Shown here piece by piece: positions 34,901-45,394 of a DNA stretch of 64,000 nucleotides. Location of the stretch: assembly GCA_029961685.1 (NCBI GenBank), contig JARWKL010000014.1:23595452-23659451 (forward strand), in the 5' to 3' direction. The notes under the pieces are model-generated. The model was given only the letters and a program-made list of their open reading frames with translations. It searched no databases and was not told the origin of the DNA. Every line of letters begins with the position of its first letter. Position 1 is the stretch's first letter. The translations under genes and the position numbers were made by a program. This DNA comes from Aristolochia californica. Lineage: Eukaryota; Streptophyta; Magnoliopsida; Piperales; Aristolochiaceae.

Positions 34901-36268
34901 GAATTTCATTTTTACATTCACTAGGCATAGTTTACCCCCATTGAACATTGGGGGATGATTTGATGACTATCCTTTAGGAAGGAGCATTTTATCTTGAAAT
35001 ACCATAAAATCTTTTAAGGAAATCAAATAAGATTTTGATTTCAAAGTTTCTGCTTTCTCTAATACCAATTGTTGATCGAGGTGATTTCTCGAGAGGGGGT
35101 TGAATTAAGATTCTAATTTAAAATTTAATGCTTTATATGCACAAAATAAACTGAAACAAGAAATAAAAAAGAACACACCATAAAGGAGACATGCTTTTTA
35201 CTTTCAATGTTCCTCTATCTGTAGTTACCATCCAAGAACCCTTGTTTGAAAAAATTTCACTAATAAGTTCAATTAGATGAAATTTTACACTTAAAAGAGA
35301 TTTTGCCTCTCTTTAAGTGTAATGCCCAGTCACACAAGAAGAATCTCTCCCAAAGATTGTACAACTAGTTTATAGCTCTAGTAAGTCTTTCCCTTCTAGA
35401 TTCGAGGTTCTAGAACACCTCTCAAAATATAATTCAAAAATACAAAAAATAAAAGGAAAATTTACACCCTTTTGAATTGGAGAGACAACCTTCTACTAGA
35501 GAGTTCCAAGTCTCCAATCCTTTGAGCACAAGAGTTGATGTAAAGGAGTTTGAGAATGCTAGGAATGCTAAGTAATTTGAGAGAATGATCTGATTTTTTG
35601 AAGTGTTCAACTTTTTTTCTCTCAAAATAGGTTTGTATGAAGATTTCAAATGAATAAGCTTTCGGAGTGCTTTAAATTACCAATATATGCTCACTTAATG
35701 CTCCTCAATGCGTTTTGGGGCCTACTATAAAGTTTCTAGCCAAACTAGTCATTTTTTGTTCATTTACAAAAAAAATTGCAAAACATGTTAATCGATTACT
35801 GGAAAGGTATGATCGATGAACCATGTATAATGGCTATATTTTTTGTGTCCCCTCAGCTTGTTGATAGATCAGAGTATCAATCAATGAGTTTTTAACCTTT
35901 TAGAAAACTCACTAATTGATCAACCAATTTTGATTGATCGATCATGCTTTACAGAACTGGTTGTGCAATGTTCTCGATGATTAATCATGTAAGAAGATCG
36001 TACTTTATAACCTTATTTGGCAATATTCTGGATGATGGATCATGCCAAACCTAATAATCAATCATGCTTTATAAGTTTTATCATACTGCATTCAGATGAT
36101 CAATCAAGCCCATGTAGGTTGATCAATATGTTTTATGCAAGAGTATAATTTTTGAGTTTTAAGTATGATGAAAACAAGACTAAAGGTTTTAGCAAATGTA
36201 AATTGATTTTATGCATCATTTAAACATGGTTTTTCAAAACTTTATGCCCCAAAGCTCCAATGCTCTTG
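34901..36268 (-). mobile_element. SIRE-like LTR and leader, minus orientation
   Basis: A primer-site-like TGGTATTAGAG (plus 35057-35067) precedes an LTR that starts (left edge) at 35070 and runs right to about 36268. It matches the LTR at 16912-18438 in inverted orientation and carries its own cluster of GATYRATC near-palindromes at 35800-36125. The U3 end is cut off where plus-strand copia sequence starts. 34901-35056 is probably leader. Confidence 0.6.
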
Positions 36269-36660
36269 TGTATCTTAGAATTAAAGATTGGTGATTCACA
36301 AAGATATTCCTACCTCTCGTATGTCTCCCATGATGTTCTGTTTGATGAAACTGTTTTTCCCTTTCAATCCTCCCCATCCCTCCCCTCTCCTCCATTAACT
36401 ACTCCTCTACCCTCATCATCTCTCCCTCTACAACCCTCTACGACTACCATCCCCAATCCCATTATTCCTCCTTCCTCCCCTGGTTCCACTACACTTTCCC
36501 CTCTGCCTCTGGCCCCACCCACTAGACCCCCTTCCCCACTATTACCACTGCCCTCATCTCCCCATCGTGAGCCTGTACTTCCCGAATCTTCCGTCATCTC
36601 CCCTTCCACCATTTCCCGTCCTCATCCCATTCCTTCTATCACAACAAACTTGTCATAACT
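36269..36660 (+). pseudogene. Copia integrase-RT linker fragment, plus strand
   Basis: The frame 36260-36658 contains YLSYVSHDVLFDETVFPFQ, the conserved end of the copia integrase region, followed by a long Pro/Ser/Thr-rich linker typical of the stretch before RT. It stops at 36656-36658 without reaching RT. The first few codons derive from the adjoining SIRE LTR, so the frame is a chance fusion. Confidence 0.65.
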
Positions 36661-36701
36661 TCTGCCTTTTAACAGGAAACATGAATGGAAGCAGCAGCTA
36701 T

Positions 36702-36945
36702 AATTCAATCAATTTCACCCTTAAAAGAACTAATCATTTTTTTTTCACAAATTCAAAAGTATGAACAACATTGACAGTTAAAACCATCAATACGGTTCAG
36801 AATACAGCTTTCAATTAAGCCAACAATTCAAGCAATTTGACTCTTCAAAGAACTAACCATTTAAGTTCACAAATTCGAAAGTATGAACAACATTGACAGT
36901 AAAAATCATCAATACAGTTCAGAAAACAGCTTTCAATTAAGCCAT
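36702..36945. repeat. Two-copy tandem repeat, period 123 bp
   Basis: Copies start at 36702 and 36825. They share GTATGAACAACATTGACAGT and CAGCTTTCAATTAAGCCA. Unique-looking sequence with no coding content. Confidence 0.85.
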
Positions 36946-37189
36946 AAGTACCTCCTACTTAACTGATCACTACACAGAGATAAGCCATATACCTGAGATC
37001 AGATTCCAGTATGTCTCACAACAAAAGAATATTGAGAAAGAACAAGTGATGATAAAACAACAATGGAATAATATGCGTTTGTCTCGTCTGGGTCACAGTT
37101 CCTGGTCAGTTCCAAACAGAAGAGAGTCTTCCCGTCTGAATTGAACTGGCTATCCCGTGAAGGGTCCTCCTCTGGATAGAGGATGGAAA

Positions 37190-37345
37190 CGAAGTCGTAG
37201 ACGAAGGTGAAAACTGTTTAAGAAAGTCATGTCAAGGTTGAAAACTAACTCCGCTTTTAAAGACCCATCCAGATTCAGGTTCAAGCTCACTCCACTGCAC
37301 TGCTCGTTTCTTTTCTCCACGGGCATTCATGGCTAATCCACAGAG
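37190..37345 (+). pseudogene. Relic duplicate of the RING gene promoter and start
   Basis: The segment repeats, in order, elements found just upstream of the RING-H2 gene at 37807: GGTTCA.GCTCACTCCACT, CACTGCTCGTT and ATTCATGGCTAATC. After the ATG-like position (37328) similarity fades within about 10 codons. It looks like a leftover of a tandem duplication whose coding part was lost. Confidence 0.6.
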
Positions 37346-37711
37346 GGAGCCTCGGGGTTTCCTTCGCAGTCGAGTTAACTTGATTGGTAAAAGTGACGAG
37401 GCATTTTAACAGAGACGATTAACGGCAAAAAATTCAAGACATCGAAGATCATTTAGGAAAGTGGCAGAAAAGCAACTTAAATTGAAAGATGATTACTGTT
37501 AAGCAAAAGTCCTTCCGCGTATCCAATTTGGTTAACGGAGACACTAACCTACTTCGAGGAAGGAAAGTATAAAGAAATCTAAGAACCAAAATCAAGTTTC
37601 GTTTTCATTCCCGTTGTAGGAAAGTCGCAAGATAGCAATTTCAATTGAAAACTGACTCATAAGCCTAGTCTCAGTCTCAGTCTCAGTACGCGGTGGAAAA
37701 TCGTCTTCACC

Positions 37712-37719
37712 TATAAAAA
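37712..37719 (+). promoter_or_regulatory. TATA box of the RING-H2 gene
   Basis: TATAAAAA about 90 bases before the ATG at 37807, in a position that would give a short leader. Confidence 0.6.
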
Positions 37720-37806
37720 CGCTTCTCCGGTTAGGTTCAGGCTCACTCCACTCCACTGCTCGTTCCTCTTCGTCCACTCCACTGTTCCTCTTCTTCACTG
37801 ACATTC

Positions 37807-38496
37807 ATGGCTAATCACCCTGCTGCTTCTCCTGTTCCTCCCCAACTTACCCCAGAAGAACCTGACTCTTTTACAATCACTATTAACCCTTCGTATCAAG
37901 CTCCAGTCCACGATCCCACGGCGGTCTTCTCAATCTGCCATCGACGCGAGTTCTTCTATATGCGTCCTGTGCCGGAGGGAACCCATGTTGAACAAGCTAC
38001 TTTCCTTACACCGCCTAAGTGCTTTCATCTGCCTCTTTCCATATTGTCCGATCGGAGTCGCTGGCAGCGTGCGGCCTCCTGGATGCTGCACTACTTCTCT
38101 TTCAGGTCCGAGGTCTACGCCCAACTCCTTTCACATCTCCATACTCTTGGAGCTGATTGGCCGGAGATTGCGTTGAGGCATGGATGTACTAAGTGGGATG
38201 TGGCGGTTGACGTGCATGAGAGTATCGAAATCGACTTTCCACCACTGTTTCCTGTGGAGCCTGAGTCAATGCCGCCACTAGAAGAAGCTTCAATCGATCA
38301 AAACATGAAGTTGAAGGAGCTCAGCGAGATAGCTGCCGGAGAGACGTGCGCTGTTTGTTTCGAAGAATTCGAAAGATCAACGAAGGCGGCGACGGAGACT
38401 CCATGCTCTCATCTTTTCCACACTGACTGCCTCCTTCCATGGTTGAGCAGAGCGACAACATGTCCTCTCTGCAGATCCTCCCTCCGACTCCCATGA
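37807..38496 (+). CDS. RING-H2 finger protein, probable E3 ubiquitin ligase
   Basis: Intact, intronless 229-residue frame. The C-terminus has a complete C3H2C3 RING: C181-x2-C184-x15-C200-x-H202-x2-H205-x2-C208-x10-C219-x2-C222, with the Trp (PWL) that normally contacts E2 enzymes, so ubiquitin-ligase activity is the reasonable inference. The first 180 residues match no domain I know; they have no signal peptide or membrane segment and are shared with the minus-strand paralogue at 44720. The start ATG lies in CATTCATGGCT, which is conserved with the paralogue. Substrate unknown. The 3' UTR resembles that of the paralogue apart from a 25-bp T-run. It is one of two frames in the window that appear functional. 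Confidence 0.85.
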   Translation: MANHPAASPVPPQLTPEEPDSFTITINPSYQAPVHDPTAVFSICHRREFFYMRPVPEGTHVEQATFLTPPKCFHLPLSILSDRSRWQRAASWMLHYFSFRSEVYAQLLSHLHTLGADWPEIALRHGCTKWDVAVDVHESIEIDFPPLFPVEPESMPPLEEASIDQNMKLKELSEIAAGETCAVCFEEFERSTKAATETPCSHLFHTDCLLPWLSRATTCPLCRSSLRLP

Positions 38497-38547
38497 GCCA
38501 AGCTCAAAATTGATTAGTAGATTAGACGAATCAAAGTTTGTTTACCA

Positions 38548-38572
38548 TTTTTTTTTTTTTTTTTTTTTTTTT
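38548..38572. repeat. Homopolymer T run (25) in the RING gene 3' UTR
   Basis: Uninterrupted T25. The sequence after it (TATTGTTGATTGTACAGAAAC) matches the 3' UTR of the paralogue, which lacks the run, so it is an expansion inside the UTR. Confidence 0.8.
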
Positions 38573-38599
38573 GTGAAAAGTATTGTTGATTGTACAGAA

Positions 38600-39080
38600 A
38601 CTTCTTACGTGCAGCAGCTACCATACAAATAATACTGTAACAGATCTCCATTTTGCATTTCTGCAATAAATTGATTCAATAGGAAACAGAATCTACAGCT
38701 TTTGATTTCCTCATTTCGATTAAAATGTGATAATTTTACTTGGTAGCTGGTTACGATCGTTTTCTGGGTAACTGATCTCATCAAACATATCCCTCTGTTT
38801 TGGTGATTAGACAACTCTGTTTCCAAGTTCCTAGCATTTAGATTATCAAATATTATTGAAGGGGAAACTAAAATAAAATGAAAATTGCCGTGGGGGTTAC
38901 CAAGCTCACCCTTCAATCCCACATTGTAAGAGTCCCTTTTTTGGATTGTGAAAGAAACTAGCAAAACAAAAACTAAGAGAAGCAGAGAAGAAGATGCTAA
39001 ACTTGAGTTCAAAGTGTTTTGAATAAAAATTAAATCTGATTCAGAGCTATAGCAGCAGTCTCTAATCCTTTATTTATAAC
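38600..39080 (-). other. Possible short minus-strand transcription unit
   Basis: A minus-strand TATA-like TTATAAATAAAG lies at 39068-39079, followed by an open frame (39012-38605) that begins with a TTG, not ATG, and would encode a hydrophobic start (SSLASSSLLLLVFVLLVSF). With no ATG, no homologue known to me and no polyadenylation evidence, I cannot call it a gene. Confidence 0.2.
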
Positions 39081-39286
39081 TTTCTAGAACTGAGTATCCT
39101 AATAAAACTCACACTAGAGACTTTTTAAAGTAAGTACCATTACAACAATATAAGTTACAGACTGAACCATCAGATTTGATGTAGTACAATATATGCTTTC
39201 ACCAACTGAAGAACATCAGCCCTAACCCCATTAAGACTGACATAAGAAGAAGGGCAAGAGCAATTAAAATGATAAAATAAAGGTCC

Positions 39287-39492
39287 TTAAGTTTCTGTGC
39301 TTCGCTTTGAGTCCTTTCCTTTCTTCATCTGGAAACCATCTGATTCTGATTTTGGATTGCCATGAACAAGATCCCAAAAAAATTTAGTACTCAAAGAGGT
39401 GGCCTCTGTTTCTGGTTTGAGAATCGCTTCCATATCAGACAGAGCATCAATGAAGAGTAACTCTTTTCAACTTGCAATTTCGGCAAGACCAC
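39287..39492 (-). pseudogene. Possible 3'-terminal exon remnant, unknown gene
   Basis: On the minus strand a pyrimidine-rich tract and TGCAG (acceptor-like, ending at 39493) are followed by a frame reading ELLFIDALSDMEAILKPE and FFWDLVHGNPKSESDGF up to a TAA at 39289-39287. One in-frame TGA near 39462 interrupts it. Composition is that of a real protein end, but I do not recognise the family. Confidence 0.3.
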
Positions 39493-40323
39493 CTGCATAA
39501 CAAGCACTTATCAGCCACTTGAAAAAGGGAAAAGGATCTTCCAGCATAGTACTAAAGCAGAAAAAAAGGTCAATGCAGTCTAATAGAATTTTCCTTCCAG
39601 GTATAAGCTAGAAAACAGATTCAGATAAAAATAAAAAAAAAAAAACCTTCTTGGGCTGAACGAAATATGAATTAGGAGCCTTTCATCCAAATCACTTTCA
39701 TACCATTGTGCTGCCTCTGCAACAACCTTAACCCTCCCTCTCTATTTTTTTTCTTTTTTTAATGAATGGGGAGGACTGGGGATCTCTTCCCATCGTCTTT
39801 AAAGGGGTGGAGAGACAAAGCACTTTTCCCCTCTTTTAGGAATCAGGGAAAACATGAGGAATATGAACCGTCAGAGGATCCCAAACTGTCCGATTTCGAG
39901 TGTATGTGACTAGGGGTGGCTTTGAACCAAACCGGCTCAGTTCGATTAGGTATTTCTCGAGCTCCACCCAAGCTCAAGTTCCGGAATCTGCTCGTTTAAA
40001 TTGTCTCGTGGAAATCGTTGTTCGTCAACGGGGATTCATGGGAAATGGGGGATTTTGGTCTTCATATCCCTCGTTCTCCCTCTCCCTCTTAGATTCCTCA
40101 CTCTCTGTCTGACTTCGATTTTTTCGTCTACGATTTCTTCCTCTACAATTTCTTCCTCTTTTATCTTGTTCCTCTTTGATTTCTTCATCCGAAGTTCTTC
40201 CTCGTAGACGAGACGAAAGCAACAGTCCAACGGAAGGAGGTAAGTTTGTTATTTAATCTTCTATTTTTTTTTTCGTCGCCGACCTAACCCTACAAAAGCT
40301 CTAACTCTCGCAATTTTTTTCAG

Positions 40324-40708
40324 TATCATCCAAATGTATGCAAAGGGAACAACTGCAGCGTTCAGTTTCATCGGATCAACAAAGCTTACGATGTAAGTAA
40401 TTAAAAAATACCCCCTTTCTCTCCAAGTTGTAATCCATTCCCTTGTCTTCCTTCAACAAAATCAGAAAGATCGATTACTGATTTCTACCGGCGACTTTTT
40501 CTGTGTTCAGATGGTGATGAGCATTTTGAGGGCATCTGATGAAGACGAATCGTATTCTTACAACACCAAAAGCTATGAAAACGTGGATGGTTGCGACAAA
40601 CCCTTCAGGGGAATGAACGATTCAACCTGGGATTTAAGGGTAGAATGGATGGGTTGGGAAGGAGCCGGAATCCGAGACTACTCATCTCACATCAACCCTT
40701 ACATCTAA
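40324..40708 (+). pseudogene. J8: C-terminal part of a chloroplast J8-type DnaJ gene
   Basis: Two exons (40324-40392 and 40511-40708) with good acceptor (TTTTTTTCAG) and donor (GTAAGT) sites encode the end of the J domain ([19 protein letters not shown]) and the conserved tail (EWMGWEGAG.RDYSSH.NPY) of the small chloroplast J8 cochaperone family. The transit peptide and first J-domain helices cannot be recognised upstream: the exon before the 40240 donor reads unrelated sequence. The HPD tripeptide needed to stimulate Hsp70 ATPase is HPN here. The tail frame is open to its TAA. Either a 5'-truncated duplicate or a gene with a rearranged first exon. Confidence 0.7.
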
Positions 40709-40963
40709 TTCCTTTCATCATCATCTTCTTCTTTGATTTTTTTCTTATTCTGTGAATTTCGTCACCGCAAAAGGAAGAGGTTGTTGGAATTATTATTTGG
40801 CATATTTTTTGAAATATTTGTCTTGATCTTCATCTCTTCACAAATTTTCTCATTCCCATATATAATTTTAGCTCTGGAAGGATTAGATATCCTACTTCTT
40901 TATTTCTCTTCAGCATACTGTGGAAATTATCTAGTTATCTTGCCCCTCTAAGTTCTTCAATTA

Positions 40964-41262
40964 CTGAGGCATTGCACTTAGTAAGTAATGGCGTAACTGG
41001 TCAATCATATGGAATGTATATCACTCTTACATTTTCAAGTTATTATGCAAGATAACTTTGACAAGAAAAGGGTATTACCTAACTGATATTTTTCTCAAGT
41101 TCTGCATCTGGTAATGTTTATCTCAGGCATTGCATGATGTAGCGGCTATTGTCATCAACATGGGTTGCCCCAAATCATTCTCTATCAGTGGGGGCATGGG
41201 TGATATTAGTACTCGGTTCCACAACCATCTGAATTTTTATCTGGTGCATAGGACATTAAAAG
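40964..41262 (+). pseudogene. DUS2: Duplicated fragment of the DUS2-like gene
   Basis: Matches pieces of the DUS2-like locus at 46735-47112 and then jumps to 48316-48371. It includes intron sequence (GCATTGCACTTAGTAAGTA, AAGATAACTTTGACAAGAAA) and the exon segment coding NMGCPKSFSISGGMG. Because intron sequence is retained it is a DNA-level duplicate with internal deletions; it has no coding potential. Confidence 0.85.
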
Positions 41263-41439
41263 TAATGAAATCCGCTTGGTAATATGTAATTCTAACATTG
41301 TTCCTCGATGATGTGTCTTATATTTCATCTGTCTGGCCATTGAAATTATTGCATGATCTCCAATAATGATTCCCATTACCCAAAAATGTTGTTTTTTGTT
41401 TGAAAATGAGAGTGGCTATATAATTCATTATTTTCACAC

Positions 41440-42255
41440 AGGGATAATATCACCTACCTTAACCCCATTGAAGAGTACGAGAACAATTTAGGTTATGACA
41501 CAACTATTTATAAAATTCCAAATTTGGGTGAAGGAAGAGGAGAAAATATAGAGAAAAATGCGAAAGGAGAAGAAGAGATTTTTGAAGTGTTGAAAGGCTT
41601 CGTTAGGAACTGTGCATGAAATCCCAAACTTCTTAAATAGGTACTTTGAGTTACAAATTACAAAAATACTCCTATATACTTAATAAACCTTCTCCCTTAC
41701 TACACATCCTATGTACATAAAAAATTAACCACTGATATAATTTAACATGCAAAACGAGATTATATAAAGAAAATTAACCACTAAATAATAAAATGACCAA
41801 AATTCCCCTAAAGGTTAAAATGACCAAAATACCCTTTAAGGGTATTTTCTATCACCTCCTCAAGCTAGAACATATATATATCCATGAGTCCCAACTTGTT
41901 GTAGAATAACATAAATTCTTGTTTGCCAAGTGCCTCAGTGAAGACATTTCCCAATTGATCTCCAAACAGAGCACTACCGCATTTTTCATCACCACATACC
42001 GAATGAAGTGGCAATCCACTTCAATATTTTTAGTTCTCTCGTGGAAAAATGGGTTACTTGCAATAAAGATTGCAACATGATTATCGCAAAACATGTTCAT
42101 CAACTAATCCTCGTTGAAACCCAACTCTCGTGAGACTGATCTAACCCACACCAACTTGTTTATTGTGCGAGCCATCGCACTGTATTCAACTTTTGCACCA
42201 GGTCGGGCTACAATATTCTATTTTTTACTTTGCCAACAAACCAAATTTTCTCCAA
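41440..42255 (-). mobile_element. Copia 3' end: RNase H and 3' LTR
   Basis: The minus-strand frame 42103-41852 has the copia RNase H end ([33 protein letters not shown]), preceded by broken sequence of the same domain up to about 42255. A polypurine tract (TTGAGGAGG, minus) at about 41852-41860 leads into an LTR beginning TGATAGAAAATACCC. The LTR's far end, near 41440, is uncertain. The element is truncated within pol. Confidence 0.75.
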
Positions 42256-42703
42256 GGAAGACACAACATTATGAAAAATTATGTTTCTTAATATTTATTT
42301 GTTATATATTTATATGAACTGCATAACTTGGTATGTACAATGTATAGATCTTGTCCTTGATGTTCCTCGGTGTTTTTGTTACAAAACATAATTCATATGG
42401 AAGAATCTAAGAGTCTAGGTATGAAAATATCATTTTAGTGAAAACAAAATATATTTCTAGGGGGTGTTAGTGCGTGCGCGAGTCAAATGAAAGTGTAAGT
42501 GATTACACTGTTACTTGACCCGAAGGCGTTAGTGCACACATCGGAGGCGAGTTGAACTGGATGAACATGTTCATTCACTTGAACTAATTCCTGAGTAAAG
42601 TAGGTGAATTAGTATTGCTACCAAAATCCTAGTTCATCCACTTTCCCTCGTGTTGACACTCCCTCTACCTTCTCGCTCTCAGCCTCCCTCGCATCATTAA
42701 TTT

Positions 42704-43200
42704 CTACTACGTAAAAATCTATCTTATGTTATTAATATAATATTTTATTTATTTATTTATTATATTAAGTATTTTTATTATTATATTAAATTAGTGATTT
42801 AAGAGTGATAATTAAAATATTATTAAAATAAACCTTTGACCAAGTATTTTTGTTTAATTATCCTATTTTTATAATTAATTAAACACATAACTTTTTAATT
42901 TTTGGCAGTATATTATTAATTTATACTATGTAAAAAAATCTTATGTTATTAATAAAATTAAATATTTATTTATTTATTATATTAAATATTTTTATTACTA
43001 TATTAAATTAGTGATAATTAAAATATTGTGAAAGTAAGCATTTAATCAAGTACTTTTTTTAATTATTCTATTTTTTAAAATTAATTAAACTAATGATTTT
43101 TTAGTTTGTGGAAATATATTATTAATTTATACTACTTAAAAATCTGTTTTATGTTATTATTAAAATACTATTTATTTATTATATTCATTACTCTTAAATT
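42704..43200. repeat. AT-rich tandem repeat, period about 210 bp
   Basis: Copies start near 42704, 42922 and 43130 (third partial). Each has CTTATGTTATTAATA, TTTATTTATTATATTAA, TATTAAATTAGTGA and a conserved block ending TATATTATTAATTTATACTA. Very AT-rich, non-coding. Confidence 0.8.
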
Positions 43201-43970
43201 TTTAATTTTTATGTATCTATTTTTAATTAATTAGTGTATCAGTTAATTTTAACACATAATTATTGTATTAATTTAGACTAAACCGCAATCTATCTTAATT
43301 TGTTAATGAAATATCTTATTTAATTAATTAGTACATTAAATTACTTATTAGTGTAGTAACCATGTGTTGTTTAGGTTAATTAGTTATTTAGGTATATTAT
43401 AAAAAAGTAACTCATTATCTTGTTTAAACTAAATTTTTCATTTTGCGCACTTATATAGGAAAGGATGAATTTTTTTTCTATTTTTAATTAATTATTTTAT
43501 TTTATTTATGGAGGGTGGGAGGTGGAAAAAGGGCAACGACGTGCTTCAAGTTTGTCATCATGCGACGAGTGGCTTTGCACAAAATTACAAAATCTCTCTA
43601 GTCTTTTCTCTTTAGTTTCTTATTTGGATCCATTAAAAAAAAGATAAAAAATAAATATTTATATATTTTTAAAAAATTACAAATCAAAATCAAGGCCATC
43701 GATTAAAAAAATAGAGAAGGAATAGAAATATTTTTAAATTTTAAATTTTTTATTTTATTTTTAAAATATCTATTAATATAAAGTGAGTAAGCACGATTCA
43801 AAATGTAATTGCTTTTGACATTAATCTAAGAAAATATATAATATTTACATACAAATAGAATAAACTTTCTTTAGGGTTATTTATGCTTGTTGACATGTAT
43901 ATACGAATATGATATTAGTTTCTATTTTGATTATAAAATAGTATATACTCGTAGAGTTTTTTAAAATAAA

Positions 43971-44304
43971 GAATAATATTTTTTAAAATAAAAAGTAAAA
44001 TAATTATTACGAATAGAAAGTTTTCAAATATAAAACTATACAATATGATATACTATAATATGTAAGATAAACATAGTAATTCATATCTTATATAATAATT
44101 ATATTTATTTTATTAACATTTATTATTTAAAATATAGAATAATATTTTTTAAAATAAAAATAAAATAATTATTTCTAATAGATAGTTTTCAAATATAAAA
44201 GTATACAATATGATATACTATAACATGTAAGATAAACATAGTAATTCATATCTTATATAATAATTATATTTATTTTATTAACATTTATTATTTAAAATAA
44301 ATAA
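43971..44304. repeat. AT-rich tandem duplication, period 167 bp
   Basis: Two nearly identical copies starting at 43971 and 44138; both contain TACAATATGATATACTATAA and AGATAAACATAGTAATTCAT. The few differences indicate a recent duplication. Confidence 0.9.
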
Positions 44305-44719
44305 ATATTATTGTTATAGTAATAAAGGGCTTCTCTTAACTTGAGTAAGAAAGGGCACCCACCTCTAGCTCTAAAAACAAACCAGTGGTGGTATAATAAT
44401 AATTAATAATAATTTAAAATATACCACAAATTATGTATATACTTGCTTTCAAATCTATGTTTATACTTTTAAATAACAAGAATAAATTATGGAAGATCAT
44501 AATTTGTAGATTTGAAAATCTAGGTTAAAATTAAATTCAATTTAAATGATAGATGTTCAGCAATTCAGCATATTAGTACCTAAATTAAAACATGCTCGTG
44601 ACAAACGCAAGATCCCAAAGAAAAAATACCATCACAATGGAACAGAAACTAGCATTTTATTTGCTTTAATCAACAAAAGTTTCTGAACAATCAACAATAT
44701 ACACTTTTGATTCCTTTAA

Positions 44720-45391
44720 TCAACTAATCAGGGAGGATCTGCAGAGAGGACATGTCGTCGCTCTCCTCAACCATGGAAGGAGGCACTCGCTGTGAAACAT
44801 ATGCGAGCATGGAGTCTCCGTCACCTCCTTCCTCGATCCTGTTAACTCTTCCATACAAACTGCGCAAGTCTCTCCGGCAGCTATCTCGCTGACCTCCTTC
44901 ACCTTCATGTTCAGGCCGACAGAAGCCGGCGGCATTGACTCAGGCTCCGCGGGAAACAGTGGCTGAATGTGGATTTCCAACATCTCACTCACGTCAATAG
45001 CCACATCCAACCTCGTAAGCCCATTCCTCCACGTGATCTCCGCCAAATCACCTCCAACAATATAGAGATGTGCAAGGAGTTGGGCGTACGCCTCGGAGCT
45101 CAAGGAGAAGTGGTCCAGTATTCCGGAGGCCGCATTCTGCCAGTGACTCCGATCCAACAATAAGGAAAGCGGCAGACGAAAGCTCATGGCCGGTATGAGG
45201 AGATTAACTTGTTCAATATGGGTTCCCTCCGGCATAGGACGCATACAGAAGACTTGATGGCAGATTGAGATAACCGCCGTGGGATCGTTGACAGGGGATT
45301 CAAACGATTGGTTAAAACTCATTTCAATAGACACAGGTTCTTCAGGGGTAAGTAGGGCAGGAACAGGAGAAGCAGCGGGGTAATCAGCCAT
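44720..45391 (-). CDS. RING-H2 finger protein, paralogue of 37807
   Basis: Intact intronless frame of 223 residues from the ATG at 45391. It shares the N-terminal start (MADYPAASPVP), the mid-region (DPTAV.SICH, MRPMPEGTHIEQ) and the RING with the plus-strand gene at 37807. The RING-H2 is complete: C176-x2-C179-x15-C195-x-H197-x2-H200-x2-C203-x10-C214-x2-C217. Open reading frame continues 106 codons upstream, but it has no ATG there (the frame opens at a TTG), so I place the start at 45391. The leader contains an expanded minisatellite. It is divergent from the DUS2-like copy, about 250 bp away. Probable E3 ligase; substrate unknown. Confidence 0.85.
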   Translation of the reverse strand: MADYPAASPVPALLTPEEPVSIEMSFNQSFESPVNDPTAVISICHQVFCMRPMPEGTHIEQVNLLIPAMSFRLPLSLLLDRSHWQNAASGILDHFSLSSEAYAQLLAHLYIVGGDLAEITWRNGLTRLDVAIDVSEMLEIHIQPLFPAEPESMPPASVGLNMKVKEVSEIAAGETCAVCMEELTGSRKEVTETPCSHMFHSECLLPWLRRATTCPLCRSSLIS

Positions 45392-45394
45392 GAA

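Noticed and set aside
36364..36612. Gly/Glu-rich 82-codon minus-strand frame.
   Set aside because: It is the complement of the Pro/Ser-rich copia linker on the plus strand and has no independent support.
38548..39080. The T25 run followed by a minus-strand TATA-like unit looked like a retroposed transcript with its poly(A) tail.
   Set aside because: The sequence on both sides of the T-run matches the 3' UTR of the RING-H2 paralogue at 44.7 kb, so the run is an expansion within a 3' UTR.
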